Shown piece after piece: positions 34,901-39,600 of a DNA stretch of 64,000 nt. The DNA is from Acholoe squamosa (Eukaryota > Annelida > Polychaeta > Phyllodocida > Polynoidae). The notes under the pieces are model-generated. The model was given only the letters and a program-made list of their open reading frames with translations, was not told the origin of the DNA and did not search any database. Each line of letters opens with the position of its first letter. The stretch's first letter is position 1. Location of the stretch: the NCBI GenBank assembly GCA_949317995.1, contig OX439040.1, positions 26,700,030 through 26,764,029 of the forward strand, read 5' to 3'. A program made the translations under genes and the position numbers.

Positions 34901-36179
34901 TTAAAGTTGATGTGTTATTGTTGTCAGGTCTGATCCTGGTGCCTGAGCCTTACTACAACGAGGCGGGATATGAGAAGCAGAAGGGAACACAGCAAGGCCT
35001 GGAGAACAGCCGCATGTACAACGAAATGGCCATCCTCAAAATGGTGCAGGTAGGATACTCATTATCTTGTATCAACTATGTCTTTAATTGAATGAATTAC
35101 ATGTTTTCTTTTTAATGGTCCCACAGCCATTAGCTTACTGCTTTGTCCTATATTTGTTGTAAGATAATAATTAATCCATACTTTCCGTTAACTTTCAGTC
35201 CATGATGAAGATGGTGGTTCATCCTCCTGCCGTGTTTGAGAAGGAAGTCATGGACTACATGTCCAAGCACGCCTTCAGGTAATCAGCCCCATTCACTTGT
35301 AACAATACAGTCTAAAATTCACTTATGATGTTCCTATTGGAATCTTACCAATGACATTGATTTTATTTTTTGGTACCCAGAAAACTAGGGCAATATTCAC
35401 AAATTATCCCTTTAAACCTTTAATCAAGAACCCTGTGTATATGCCACAGCTTATAGAACCGTCTCAGGGCTGGCTCGGCTTATAGAGACTAACTCAAATC
35501 AGCGTGCGGCTTACACGTAACTATGTGCGACTATAGGAAGGAATAATGACCTATTCCAAAGTGTGGATTACAGGAAAGCCAGTAACTCGGGGTGCGGCTT
35601 TTACGTGGGTACAACTTATACACCAGGGTTTACAGCAGTTCTTGAAACATCATCCGCCTTGCATTCCCTTCCTTTAACCCTAAATCTATGTGTCATAGTG
35701 GACGCGAAGAATACATCTTGGCCTTCAGTACCACCTTGTCCTCTATGTGTAAGTTAAGCTGTTCATCCTGCAGGTTGCTGCGCCGACTTGATCACTGGTT
35801 GAAGGTACCTTCGACAACATCCAGAAAACAAACCGTCACCAATGGGTCAACATCCACATCATCTGCATCCCCACAACAAGCGTCAGGCTCATTGTCTAAT
35901 GGTGCTACCTCTGGAGAGACAGGAAAGGGGGATGCTTGTGTAGCTACTAGTGAGCATGTGACCACGCCAGGTAGCGATAGTGTGCCAACTCCAACAACCG
36001 GACTACCTGAGTTCCCCTTGCTACCTGCCTCCCGTGGCTTCCAAATAACGCTCACCAAAACCTTAGAGCAGTTCAGAGGAGTTTTGCAGTCAGTCGGCCT
36101 GAAGGAGGACCGAGGGGACGGGGCCGCATTAGCGGCAGCGTATACAGCATTATCAGAGGCAGCATCAGACTCCCAATGA
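1804..36179 (+). CDS. UBE2O: UBE2O-like (E3-independent) E2 ubiquitin-conjugating enzyme, 5' end off window
   Basis: Spliced gene of at least 21 coding exons: 1804-1977, 9276-9376, 9510-9582, 10771-10929, 11149-11264, 13031-13661, 13886-13988, 14369-14477, 21323-21431, 21745-21870, 22264-22397, 24832-25490, 25897-26159, 26312-26633, 31904-32004, 32468-32530, 33051-33254, 33854-33911, 34928-35049, 35199-35278, 35774-36179. Every junction is GT-AG, phases agree throughout, and the total is 4,113 nt (1,370 residues plus stop). UBE2O enzymes combine E2 and E3 activity and ubiquitinate proteins such as unassembled subunits in cytosol and nucleus. The order fits the family: N-terminal conserved regions ([40 protein letters not shown]), acidic and basic linkers, a helical/coiled-coil stretch, then the UBC domain with [18 protein letters not shown], catalytic Cys at 33222-33224. 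The linkers look longer than in vertebrates. The start codon lies left of the window. Confidence 0.95.
2077..2322. mobile_element. TA-flanked MITE, copy 1 (family CCGTAATCTC)
   Basis: Terminal inverted repeats CCGTAATCTCG... and ...GAGAGATTACGG flanked by TA on both sides, as for Tc1/mariner-type insertions. The interior has repeated GCGCCTTATA phrases. No coding capacity. Confidence 0.8.
2920..3297. repeat. Dispersed repeat, copy 1 (partner at 8549-8935)
   Basis: About 370 bp from a CTTTTCCATTGTCATTGTGTTC phrase to GTCCCTGTAGATGGCACTGCTAA matches 8549-8935 in the same orientation with scattered differences. It lies in a UBE2O intron. Type unknown. Confidence 0.7.
3301..3347. repeat. CpG-rich hairpin
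   Basis: Inverted arms GGCGCATGCGTGACGACC and GGTCGTCACACATGCGCC (one mismatch) separated by about 11 nt. It sits directly after the 370-bp dispersed repeat and may be part of an old element end. Confidence 0.6.
3810..6752. mobile_element. Inverted-repeat element carrying a 134-bp satellite array
   Basis: Left arm (about 3810-3985) and right arm (about 6575-6752) are imperfect inverted repeats: GGTGCTTCCTCGCTCTCCATGT on the left appears as its complement ACATGGAGAGCGAGGAAGCACC on the right, followed by matching CCTGGATTAAAAT and a GGTGGTGGT-rich inner edge. The whole interior is a tandem satellite. No protein is encoded. It resembles satellite-carrying non-autonomous DNA elements known from invertebrates; the superfamily is not assignable. 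A related single end is at 14600-15150. Confidence 0.75.
4300..6575. repeat. 134-bp tandem satellite, about 17 units
   Basis: Consensus phrases CCATGTGTGTCGGCCATCTT, GGAAACACAGGGATCCAGG, TGGTCAATTTTGATCTTC and TCAGATGGATGTTAGTGACC recur every about 134 bp. Part of the array is dimeric: the 268-bp pair carrying TTTGATCTGAATAAAAAG occurs at about 5050 and 5318, and another 268-bp pair at about 5492 and 5760 is identical over the compared length. The unit is not a multiple of 3, so the many short open frames in it are artefacts. Confidence 0.95.
7719..7955. mobile_element. TA-flanked MITE, copy 2
   Basis: TIRs CCGTAATCTACTGCG and CGCGGGAGATTACGG flanked by TA. Same family as 2077-2322, with GCGTAGAAGGCGC variants of the subterminal repeat. 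Confidence 0.85.
8549..8935. repeat. Dispersed repeat, copy 2
   Basis: Partner of 2920-3297. Immediately upstream (8300-8540) an approximately 70-bp phrase starting ATTCGAAACAATTTTTTTTT is itself present twice, about 155 bp apart. Confidence 0.7.
9276..9376 (+). CDS. UBE2O: UBE2O exon
   Basis: Acceptor CTATCACAG, donor AAT|GTAAGT. It encodes [20 protein letters not shown] and ends with two bases of a codon completed by the next exon. It follows the family pattern of a D/W-rich segment after the first block. A 7.3-kb intron precedes it. Confidence 0.9.
9510..9582 (+). CDS. UBE2O: UBE2O exon
   Basis: Acceptor TCATTGCAG, donor CGT|GTAAGT. Encodes [20 protein letters not shown] and ends in phase 0. 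The intron to the previous exon is only 133 bp. Confidence 0.9.
10024..10321. mobile_element. hAT-like MITE with CAGGGT ends
   Basis: Termini CAGGGTGCCCACTGG and the complement of CAGGGTTCTCACTAT; the phrase GGTCAGTTAAAAGT recurs near both ends. Contains a 22-nt poly-T run. No target-site duplication is clear, so the element may be old. Confidence 0.5.
10375..10721. mobile_element. hAT-like MITE with 6-bp target-site duplication
   Basis: Termini CAGTGTTGCCGAAA and the complement CAGTGTTTCCAAAA, directly flanked by ATACAC (10369-10374 and 10722-10727). The interior contains GGCCTGCAT repeats also seen at 1620-1710. Non-coding. Confidence 0.8.
10771..10929 (+). CDS. UBE2O: UBE2O exon
   Basis: Acceptor TACTTTCAG, donor AAG|GTAGCG. 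53 codons including the family motif [19 protein letters not shown], which corresponds to the YPGQ segment of vertebrate UBE2O. Confidence 0.92.
11149..11264 (+). CDS. UBE2O: UBE2O exon
   Basis: Acceptor TGCTTGCAG, donor AACAA|GTAAGT. Encodes [20 protein letters not shown] and a proline-rich tail; ends in phase 2, matching the next exon. A hAT-like MITE lies 80 bp downstream in the intron. Confidence 0.92.
11345..11688. mobile_element. hAT-like MITE CAGGGGTGTGAAAT, copy 1
   Basis: 344 bp with termini CAGGGGTGTGAAAT and ATTTCACACCCCTG, flanked by a 6-bp duplication ATATTA (11339-11344 and 11689-11694). A near-identical copy lies at 27525-27869. Confidence 0.9.
11892..12712. mobile_element. 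AACTCGAAAAGC-terminal DNA element, copy 1
   Basis: Inverted ends AACTCGAAAAGC and GCTTTTCGAGTT enclose AT-rich non-coding DNA matching 23260-24261. Homology to the second copy continues past the right TIR (ACCTGCAATGCACATTGCTATCC), so the true end is about 30 bp further right. Confidence 0.75.
12820..12979. mobile_element. Short MITE with TTCTAATAAGCGCAC ends
   Basis: 15-bp perfect inverted termini TTCTAATAAGCGCAC and GTGCGCTTATTAGAA, 160 bp long. Internally it resembles the TA-flanked family in having repeated GCGC phrases next to the ends, but the sequence is different. Confidence 0.7.
13031..13661 (+). CDS. UBE2O: UBE2O exon, acidic/basic linker
   Basis: Acceptor CATTCTTCAG, donor CAG|GTAAGA. 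Encodes [18 protein letters not shown], then a long low-complexity linker: acidic ([12 protein letters not shown]), serine-rich, and a lysine/arginine cluster ([17 protein letters not shown]-like) that could be a nuclear localisation signal. It ends in the conserved [17 protein letters not shown]...VMWQ block. Confidence 0.94.
13886..13988 (+). CDS. UBE2O: UBE2O exon
   Basis: Acceptor TTATTAG, donor ACAG|GTGAGG. Encodes [20 protein letters not shown] followed by [11 protein letters not shown], matching the family's HHLDxxEFxPGDFVV motif; ends in phase 1. Confidence 0.94.
14369..14477 (+). CDS. UBE2O: UBE2O exon
   Basis: Acceptor TATTTCAG, donor AACAG|GTAGAA. Encodes [20 protein letters not shown] and [10 protein letters not shown], the conserved YGVVxSxDHxGRTCxVxW block. 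DIRS-A sits in the following 6.8-kb intron. Confidence 0.94.
14600..15160. mobile_element. Related single end of the satellite-carrying element, cut by DIRS-A
   Basis: Contains the GAACG(A)ACGGC-type hairpin, GGTGCTTGCTCACTCTCCCT, CCAGTCCCATAGGTACAGAATG and GGTGGTGCTGGTGG phrases of the 3810-3985 arm. The right half resumes at 21006-21260 (TACGGCATTACAGC, repeated GATCCTA), which matches 6800-7260, so DIRS-A appears to have inserted into this element. Confidence 0.6.
15161..15240 (+). repeat. DIRS-A left inverted terminal repeat
   Basis: 15161-15214 is complementary to 20638-20691 (ICR left half). 15209-15240 (CACGAGAGGAGGATCCGCGC and following) is complementary to the inner part of the right repeat at about 20889-20922. 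Confidence 0.9.
15301..16260 (+). other. Putative 5' leader intron of DIRS-A
   Basis: A consensus donor (GAGCT|GTAAGTATAT) at 15301 and an acceptor (TTTCTTACAG) ending at 16260, 7 nt before the gag ATG, bracket the repeat-rich leader. DIRS-B has the same arrangement at 42735-43565. Splicing itself is inferred, not shown. Confidence 0.55.
15641..16020 (+). repeat. 80-bp tandem repeat, five units, in the DIRS-A leader
   Basis: CGTTGACCGAGCGGCGGAAA starts at exactly 15641, 15721, 15801, 15881 and 15961. Each unit contains a GCGGC...GCCGC potential hairpin around GGAAAACTTT. Units differ at only a few bases. A function as promoter, enhancer or packaging signal is speculative. Confidence 0.95.
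16268..17512 (+). CDS. DIRS-A gag-like ORF1 protein
   Basis: 414 residues from ATG 16268 (an alternative GTG frame start upstream is not needed, and the ATG follows the putative acceptor directly). Lysine-rich N terminus ([11 protein letters not shown]), Ser/Thr/Gly-rich stretch, acidic block [14 protein letters not shown], a helical core ending in [15 protein letters not shown], and a basic Gln/Arg-rich tail ([10 protein letters not shown]) likely to bind nucleic acid. DIRS-B gag shares the (F/W)LFGGNLE motif. It presumably forms the particle that packages element RNA. The last codons contain the putative frameshift heptamer at 17497-17503. Confidence 0.85.
   Translation: MSDQKENKGKKGPNTRRKHTISEDGSDIQMHDSNETIGTSGAGHAGTEGTTTTAPMEGTSGTSTQSTAGASGTQGFDFQSLFQNVDTSAMMGQFLGSLLMQAVKQTPTDPSEEEEDEEVEEVKEEPKPSGKLYNLMKECVEQEQEKGKKGKDIRPFVADFLNSMFREKRTRSDLETLHSKYPQPEKAGQLVVPELEPVLKVLINKSKNSEFLKREEALKKLQVHLVKAMLAFVPIMDLWISRGDKDSQLDELSEAFGDCMKLIVSTIKAITARRTEALKPMVVAKYGEHFLKDGGDDPKFLFGGNLEEAIKTVDSAHKMAEKLEKPAQQHAAPGKAKSSFKQGQQQQRRRGFPQQRHQHQPRGFNPLAGMRFPFVIPQFGHNVAPRMNGPRPRAPAPAAAGSAAKAKQTSGFQK
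17497..17542 (+). promoter_or_regulatory. Putative -1 ribosomal frameshift signal, gag to RT (DIRS-A)
   Basis: GGGTTTT at 17497-17503 in the X_XXY_YYZ register of gag (codons GGT TTT), a 5-nt spacer, then stem GTAGGG (17509-17514) with CCCTAC (17537-17542). The RT frame is -1 to gag and is open across the gag stop. The same layout is present in DIRS-B. Confidence 0.65.
17608..19428 (+). CDS. DIRS-A reverse transcriptase-RNase H
   Basis: The first in-frame ATG is 17608 (606 codons), but the frame is open back through the gag end, so translation by -1 frameshift from about 17503 is likely. RT motifs: [13 protein letters not shown] (A), [13 protein letters not shown] (B), YIDDSF at 18157 (C). 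RNase [51 protein letters not shown]. The C-terminal block ([24 protein letters not shown]) is the tail seen in DIRS-group RTs. No adenine-methyltransferase domain is recognised. The 3' end overlaps the recombinase frame. Confidence 0.93.
   Translation: MITSDPWVLDMVKGVKIPFEELEPTQQMVPFPYDLGSEKEEHVDNEIGKLLIKGVIVPVEPAQGQFISNVFVRPKPNGEYRLILNLSKMNESVEYTHFKMTSLNTAVEMMRPGCFMASIDLKDAYYSVLVSKEDRKFLRFYWKGILYEFQGMPNGLACAPRIFTKILNPVFSNLREGGHECFQYIDDSFILGDTAEQCRVTTDRLGLELDSLGFVVHPDKSVFTPTQEIVFLGFLLSSQTMTVRPTQDKIDKFNMAVWNLANGPKPYTIRDIAGIVGLMTAYSAGVQYGPAHIKGLEREKNLALEQNKGNFDAEMIVGSHGMDDINWWLENLPTASKKIRNEGADFEIITDASGTGWGAHRGETTTKGIWKEEEVNLHSNIHELMAIQLGLQALVPEHGVNVKIRTDNTTALAYVRKMGGINSVECNELAKQIWDWCAERDMWLTINHIPGKENVLADYLSRHFSPDLEWELSPKIFKKVCKIFGTPEVDLFASRANAKLPCFVSWGPQPGAWDKDALSISWRGKYMYIFPPFSLLGPVIQRIRLERVQAILVTPDWPGQPWYGGLQRTNWRRLRFRRDRGNLCHPGEPANKLRLQTTPLVVYRSF
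19110..20375 (+). CDS. DIRS-A tyrosine recombinase
   Basis: Open frame of 421 codons in the -1 frame relative to RT, overlapping it by up to 319 bp; homology to the DIRS-B recombinase begins near [16 protein letters not shown], so the true start may be later than 19110. Catalytic signatures: Arg in [10 protein letters not shown], HxxR in [10 protein letters not shown], and Tyr in [11 protein letters not shown]. It acts to integrate the circular cDNA without leaving a duplication. How it is translated (internal initiation, splicing, second frameshift) cannot be seen. Confidence 0.92.
   Translation: MFCVLGATTWRLGQRCLVHLMEGKIHVYFSSFQSVGTRNSKDQTGEGTSDSGHPRLAGSTVVRRAPTHQLEKTSLQERQRKLVSSRRAREQAKATNYPVGGLSFLLKKKLVKRGFDSHTIQLAVNARRPATRKSYTTYLKDWCVFCVERGIPVLQPTIQQVCQFLSKLQREGKSYQALNAARCALSAVCNYVNGKPVGQHQVVKLLIKGAYEMNPPGPRYHTFWDVRKVLDVIQQWDNETVSLKKLSMKLSVLLLLVTSQRGQTIVNLSIKNMSVKDKAVFRMTKLLKSNRQGDPLNTLVLRKFDENPRVCVVRCLEQYLERTRTIRSEESQLLISYIKPHLPISRDTLSRWVLGVLALSGIDVQQYKLHSTRGASASGLLRVGGNLNLLMKRAGWRQSVSFARFYHKPIEDIVEGNAILA
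20638..20763 (+). repeat. DIRS-A internal complementary region (ICR)
   Basis: Left half 20638-20691 complements the left end of the element (15161-15214). Right half 20677-20763 complements the right end (20919-21005, 87 bp, essentially perfect). Known DIRS biology predicts that it templates joining of the two ends into a circle. Confidence 0.9.
20889..21005 (+). repeat. DIRS-A right inverted terminal repeat
   Basis: The inner part (CTGACTGCGCATGCGCGGAT...) is a near-perfect complement of the left repeat; the outer part (GGTTCCCTCGGTATAATCCT...) has diverged from the left repeat and instead pairs with the ICR right half. Confidence 0.88.
21323..21431 (+). CDS. UBE2O: UBE2O exon
   Basis: Acceptor TTATACTCAG, donor GAG|GTAAGT. 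Encodes [20 protein letters not shown] and VVVRVGGYE. The VYDIxDHPDxxFR motif is diagnostic for UBE2O. Confidence 0.95.
21745..21870 (+). CDS. UBE2O: UBE2O exon
   Basis: Acceptor TTCTTTTCAG, donor GAG|GTGAGA. Encodes [20 protein letters not shown] and [19 protein letters not shown]; 42 complete codons. Corresponds to the GQVxxxxxxxxxxVxWADxS block of the family. Confidence 0.94.
22264..22397 (+). CDS. UBE2O: UBE2O exon, acidic serine-rich segment
   Basis: Acceptor TTTTGGCAG, donor GGAGG|GTAGGT. Encodes [20 protein letters not shown] and [10 protein letters not shown], the acidic SDxWE region known from UBE2O orthologues; ends in phase 2. Confidence 0.93.
22635..22928. mobile_element. TA-flanked MITE, copy 3
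   Basis: TIRs CCGTAATACCTCGCATATAA and the complement ending GAGGTATTATGG, flanked by TA. The interior has GGCGCACC direct repeats. Confidence 0.85.
23260..24261. mobile_element. AACTCGAAAAGC-terminal DNA element, copy 2, with 9-bp duplication
   Basis: Flanked by the 9-bp direct repeat TGCATGACA (23251-23259 and 24262-24270). Internal TIR-like segments AACTCGAAAAGC (23269) and GCTTTTCGAGTT (24219-24230). A nine-base duplication is typical of Mutator-like elements, but no transposase is present. A TA-flanked MITE (23805-24096) is nested inside. Confidence 0.75.
23805..24096. mobile_element. TA-flanked MITE, copy 4, nested
   Basis: TIRs CCGTAATCTCCCGTGTATAA and complement ending GCGGGAGATTACGG, flanked by TA; inserted into the element at 23260-24261, hence younger than it. 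Confidence 0.88.
24832..25490 (+). CDS. UBE2O: UBE2O exon, helical region and linker
   Basis: Acceptor CACCCCAG, donor TCAG|GTAGGT. Begins [20 protein letters not shown], predicted mainly helical with heptad-like leucines (probable coiled coil), followed by a Lys/Glu-rich and Gly/Pro/Ser-rich linker. The open frame extends upstream in the intron but the family-like sequence starts at the acceptor. Confidence 0.88.
25615..25763. mobile_element. Degenerate TA-type MITE, copy 5
   Basis: The right end GCGCCTTATACGCAGGGTATTACGG followed by TA is clear. The left end (AATAACCCACATATAAGACGCACC) has decayed. About 150 bp. Confidence 0.6.
25897..26159 (+). CDS. UBE2O: UBE2O exon, coiled-coil segment
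   Basis: Acceptor GTGATATAG, donor CAG|GTAAGC. Encodes an acidic/serine start, then [20 protein letters not shown] and a helical [16 protein letters not shown] stretch; phases agree with both neighbours. Sequence similarity to vertebrate UBE2O is weak here, so the call rests on splice signals, phase and composition. Confidence 0.85.
26312..26633 (+). CDS. UBE2O: UBE2O exon, Thr/Pro-rich linker
   Basis: Acceptor GTTCTTCAG, donor GATG|GTAAGA. Begins [20 protein letters not shown], continuing the coiled coil, then a Thr/Pro/Ala-rich disordered linker ending [14 protein letters not shown]. Phase 1 end matches the exon at 31904, 5.3 kb away. The intron contains two large dispersed repeats. Confidence 0.85.
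26750..26772. repeat. Near-perfect palindrome AGACCCGAGGT
   Basis: AGACCCGAGGT and its complement ACCTCGGGTCT are separated by a single base. It starts a repeat-like block that ends near 27030 with AATCGACCA/TGGTCGATTT inverted phrases (about 26833 and 27006). Confidence 0.6.
27148..28484. repeat. Long dispersed repeat, copy 1 (partner at 30504-31614)
   Basis: From GGGTCATTGGCGGCGC to CTGGGCCAGTCGTGCAT, matching 30504-31614 in the same orientation, including AAAATGGCGGACAGCGAGA and AACAAAATGGAGGAGAATTACA. No coding frame is shared. Interrupted by the hAT-like MITE at 27525-27869. Confidence 0.8.
27525..27869. mobile_element. hAT-like MITE CAGGGGTGTGAAAT, copy 2, with empty site in window
   Basis: 345 bp, nearly identical to 11345-11688, flanked by the 6-bp duplication GGAAAA (27519-27524 and 27870-27875). 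The paralogous repeat at about 30872 reads TTGAGGAAAAGTTGG without the insert, which is the unoccupied site and confirms both the boundaries and the 6-bp duplication. Confidence 0.93.
28512..28905. repeat. Three dispersed units of the 134-bp satellite
   Basis: Three diverged units with GTGTTGGCCATCTTGG, GGAAACAC and TGGTCAATTTTGATCTTC phrases, directly after the long dispersed repeat. Followed at 28909-28961 by an inverted pair GGCGACTCTA and TAGAGTCGCC. One further decayed unit lies at 29985-30115. Confidence 0.85.
30116..30495. repeat. About 43-bp minisatellite (TATTTGTCAGCAATTAGTCAA)
   Basis: The phrase TATTTGTCAGCAATTAGTCA recurs at about 43-bp spacing with a 95-bp interruption. Related sequence resumes at 31640, after the long dispersed repeat, suggesting that repeat inserted into or beside the array. 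Confidence 0.8.
30504..31614. repeat. Long dispersed repeat, copy 2
   Basis: Partner of 27148-28484, lacking the hAT-like MITE. It differs by a segment with inverted repeats around a GCCTACTGCCTGCGCCCTCT stretch at about 30970-31080. Confidence 0.8.
31904..32004 (+). CDS. UBE2O: UBE2O exon before the UBC domain
   Basis: Acceptor TTTTTAAAAG (weak polypyrimidine tract), donor GAG|GTAGGT. Encodes [20 protein letters not shown] and [12 protein letters not shown]. Equivalent to the segment just before the E2 fold in UBE2O (family pattern F..v...P..H.Fk...f.p...K.Ff...kkE). Confidence 0.92.
32160..32382. mobile_element. TA-flanked MITE, copy 6
   Basis: TIRs CCGTAATCTCCCGCGTATAA and complement ending GTGGGAGATTACGG, flanked by TA, in the intron before the UBC entry exon. 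Confidence 0.88.
32468..32530 (+). CDS. UBE2O: UBE2O exon, start of UBC domain
   Basis: Acceptor TCATTTCAG, donor ATG|GTGAGT; 21 codons, [20 protein letters not shown] plus M. Matches the LxTSLPxGIxVKxFEDRMD entry into the UBC fold. Confidence 0.95.
33051..33254 (+). CDS. UBE2O: UBE2O exon, UBC catalytic core
   Basis: Acceptor ACCTAACAG, donor CGG|GTGAGT; 68 codons. Contains [30 protein letters not shown] and [18 protein letters not shown]. The Cys codon at 33222-33224 is the thioester-forming catalytic residue expected in this position, so the enzyme core looks intact. Confidence 0.97.
33295..33625. mobile_element. MITE with 16-bp perfect TIR CATACATGCAAACTCC
   Basis: CATACATGCAAACTCC at the left and its exact complement GGAGTTTGCATGTATG at the right, flanked by the 6-bp duplication CTATAA (33289-33294 and 33626-33631). 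331 bp, non-coding. Confidence 0.9.
33854..33911 (+). CDS. UBE2O: UBE2O exon, UBC domain
   Basis: Acceptor CTCCATATAG, donor CAAG|GTGAGT; encodes [19 protein letters not shown], matching the [17 protein letters not shown] signature of UBE2O. A MITE (33295-33625) fills most of the preceding intron. Confidence 0.96.
34136..34803. mobile_element. TA-flanked MITE, copy 7, with internal tandem repeat
   Basis: TIRs CCGTAATCTCCCGCGTAGAA and complement ending GCGGGAGATTACGG, flanked by TA. Longer than its relatives because it holds four 80-90-bp units (GCCGATGACAGCTTGAACTC at about 34293, 34384, 34463, 34552). Confidence 0.88.
34928..35049 (+). CDS. UBE2O: UBE2O exon, UBC domain
   Basis: Acceptor TTGTTGTCAG, donor CAG|GTAGGA. 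Encodes [20 protein letters not shown] and [17 protein letters not shown]; the EPYYNEAG and NSRxYNEMA motifs are strongly conserved in the family. Confidence 0.96.
35199..35278 (+). CDS. UBE2O: UBE2O exon, end of UBC domain
   Basis: Acceptor ACTTTCAG, donor TTCAG|GTAATC. Encodes [20 protein letters not shown] followed by MSKHAF, matching the family's PPxVFExEI segment; ends in phase 2. Confidence 0.94.
35774..36179 (+). CDS. UBE2O: UBE2O terminal exon
   Basis: Acceptor ATCCTGCAG, stop TGA at 36177-36179. Begins [10 protein letters not shown] (family R.v.RiesWL), then a Ser/Thr-rich linker, then a conserved C-terminal element [20 protein letters not shown] and [10 protein letters not shown], equivalent to FPL.P.SkGFi.si...L.qFr..L...G at the human C terminus. 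Confidence 0.95.
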
Positions 36180-36690
36180 CAACTATAGGTAGGCAATAGG
36201 AACAAAAACGAAAGGCTTCCTTTGTTGTTGTTATCATTATAGGTCCAGGCAGTTAACTGTTAGTATCTGATTCTGGTATGAACATGGTAATAGATGATAC
36301 GCGGAAACCGGTCAGTACGTTTTAAAAGGCCAGGCTATTTATGTGTGGTCCAATAGAGCCACATTGTTCTGTGATTTGATGCAGTGAGTTGATGAGGGCA
36401 TAACGGCCCACTGCATGAACTGATTTACTCAACACCAATACTTGGAGCCGTTCAAGTTGTAGTTTATAATATTATTCAACTTTATATTGATCAATATAGG
36501 ATTTATGAAGTGATAGAAACTGTTACTGCATGAGTAACGAACGGCCCCTGTGGTCCAACCAAATTTAAATGCAGTGGCAACGTGTAGCATAATGCAATGA
36601 TAACATGTAAAATATATTATACAATATCTGAGTATCTAATGTGTGAAGCAAAAGACTTTGAAAAGAGGGTCTGGGGATTTACTAAATAAA
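36180..36690 (+). other. Probable UBE2O 3' UTR with AATAAA
   Basis: Non-coding sequence after the stop codon. The first canonical poly(A) signal AATAAA is at 36685-36690, about 0.5 kb downstream, which would give a short 3' UTR. Further AATAAA hexamers occur later, so longer isoforms are possible. Confidence 0.5.
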
Positions 36691-39600
36691 TCGTTGATGA
36701 TGGGAGTCACTTTTGGATTCTGTAAATTTCGATATTTTATTTATTTCACATATATAGAAATTGTACAATATTCATAGTCAAATGACTGTTAGCGATAGCA
36801 GAGTATGCCTGTAATGAAAGAATTTATTGCAAGTTATCAAAATATTTGACTTGTATAAATTCCAAAGGCTGTTTTTTGAGGTGGCCTATCTTATGTGTTG
36901 GCTACTTGTATCCTGCATTTCTTGTATTCATATATGCTCTGTTCATATGTTCTAAGAGTAAGTTTTGAATGTTGTTACCACATGAGGCATAGCAAAATGT
37001 CAGGGTGGGTATCAAGAACACTATACCCACGCCAACAGTCTTGGCACTACCAGACTGTGCTCCAACATACTCATGTGTATGTCTCCAATGTGACTTTTAC
37101 TCCAAGTGGATCTTTTGTGATGTGTTCAAAATGTATGTGATTTAAATATTGCTAGACATCCTGTTGAACCTTTAGTCAATAGTGTTTGTGTTATCGTTAA
37201 TTCCGGCTTTGTTGTGTGACTGACAGGCATAAAAGGTGTAAACTTATTGAGATACGAGAAGTAGAATAACTTAATCCAGGTACGGCGCAGTGCTACCCGT
37301 TGCATGTTGACAATATGATACTCTGTACTTAGAGTTTAAGGTTCATGTGGAAAAATATTCCCTAAGAAGTCTCTATGTTTTCTGTCAAGTCATGCCGATA
37401 ATTTTTTAATTATACCTATCATATGATAGTTCTGTTCCTTAAGTAATGGGCATAAAGATTTTTGGTGCCATTTGATCTGATGTCAAATATACAAACTGAA
37501 CAACGCCAATAGCCGATTTCATCTAGTCACTGAAATTGAAAATATATGCCAGTATGCAATTAAAATTTTACAGAAGTAAATCGGACCATTAATAAGGATT
37601 TGAGACCAAATTCTCAGAAATCGGAGAACACCTAGCGGACAACATAGGAAACAAAGGCCCAAAGATACATCAGCGATTACAGCTCCGATTTCTTGCCGGT
37701 TTTCTGGAAATAGTTCATTTCTAATTATTCTGGGAGATGAAAGAGCTATCATATGCTACGTATAATTAAAGAAATGCTGTTCGTGTATGCTAATACTGCA
37801 TGGGTTCTGAGCATTCCGGCATGATACATGATACATTACTCTCATACTTAGCACCAAATTTAAGTAGGTATTTACAATGAAACACACGGAAAAGTTCATA
37901 ACAAATAGTCACGTGTCCACGGTACTTAGCCATAGGTTAAGCAAATTAGTTGATCAGACAATGTTGGAAAATTAAAAAAAAGTAAGATGTGTGTGCAAAC
38001 TTGTAAGATTGCCAAGCGGACTCTGGAGTTTATCTACATCCCAAATTGTAGTTTATACCCTAGTACTTACATATTTGTTTCACTATTGATGAAACTTATC
38101 GATTGCAATTGAATAATTTCATGTTCAATGGTAGCGAGCAAAGAAATAGACATGTACGTCTATGCCCACGTGTAGACAAACCAAGCAGTATTACACCATT
38201 TAACCCTTGTAGGATGCCATGATGTCTATTTACCTTGGTCATCATGATGCATCTAGCACCAGTGCGCCATGCTGACTCTTTTAGGGTCTTATCAAGACAT
38301 GGTGCATGAATACAGCATTTACAAGCTGTTTGGTAGTGCTACATGAATGCATCATACCGAGAAATGGGCATCATGGAGACCCCCCTCAAAGGGTTAATTG
38401 ATACATGTGATGCACGACTGTCCACATTGCAAAGAGATGTCATGGTCAGTATCAGGTCCAATACACATAGGGGTTTTGATGTAATACGTGATGTGTGCTG
38501 TACAGCACTATTGTTAAATAAACCCTAGTGTTAGGCCATGTTGATGTTAAAGTCAAGAGGATTCTGTAATAAGTGCCATAACATAATGTGGTCACGGTCA
38601 GTATTGCGATAGCTGAAGGTGGCCTCCAGTAGGAAGGAGCCCCCAACAGTTGGTTTTAAAGCTAGTGCTTGTATTAGCTGCAGCCTTTGGTCCTGAAGCA
38701 TGGTGTTAATAAATTGTGCCTAGTTTTGATTAAACTAGGCACACACGCTGCCCATAGAGAGTTGACCTTAACCCTGAATGTCTTGGATTTGAAAAAAAAA
38801 AAAACTTGCTCAGGCCAAATTGGGTTTACTTGTGGCATTTGCTGATGCCGGGTGCCATTTCTGTATCAGAGAGCTCAAGATACCAGGGCCCTTTATACAC
38901 CAGGTACATCACTACCATTAGTTTGACCCTCCTTGTTTCGGTCTCTACAGCATGTAGCATCTTTTAAGTATGTTAGCTCAGAAGCATTGACTTCAGTCTT
39001 TAAAACAGCATAGAAATAATTGAGACACGGCTACCTACTACAGCTTGCAGAATTATATTGCAAAACGGTTCCTGTTTAGGTCTTTGAGTAAAGACTCAAC
39101 CCTTGCGTTCGCTCTCTGCTAAAAAAGTAAACCGCTACCAAGTGAAACTGTTACGCGTTGTAAAATTGAGCAAAACTAAAAAATAATAATGGCAGTTCAG
39201 CTCTGGCAATGTGCATGTTGATTTCTTTTCTTTTTTTTTTGTGCATTTAAGTGTTGGCATTTATGATATTATTTAACCTCTTTAAGGCATTAGTAGTCTG
39301 CTTTCTCTTTTCCTGCTGCAGTTTTGTCTTGTACATGAAAGCTGTTTTGCTTTGATATTTATCTCAAACCCCTGAGAAAAAAAAAACTTTCAAAATGAAA
39401 ATGTAAATGCTGAAACCTGTGCCAACTTTCACAATGTGCCAAGTCAGAACTAGTTGATTCAATAGAGCCATATACCAATGTAATGAATTTAATCAAAGAT
39501 GTCTTGGTCAGGGATCTTGCCATATTGGCAGTGTCTAGTAACCAATATACACAGTTTTAAGAGAAGGACGGTGCTTTTCCTGAGTGAGGTATAGTGAACC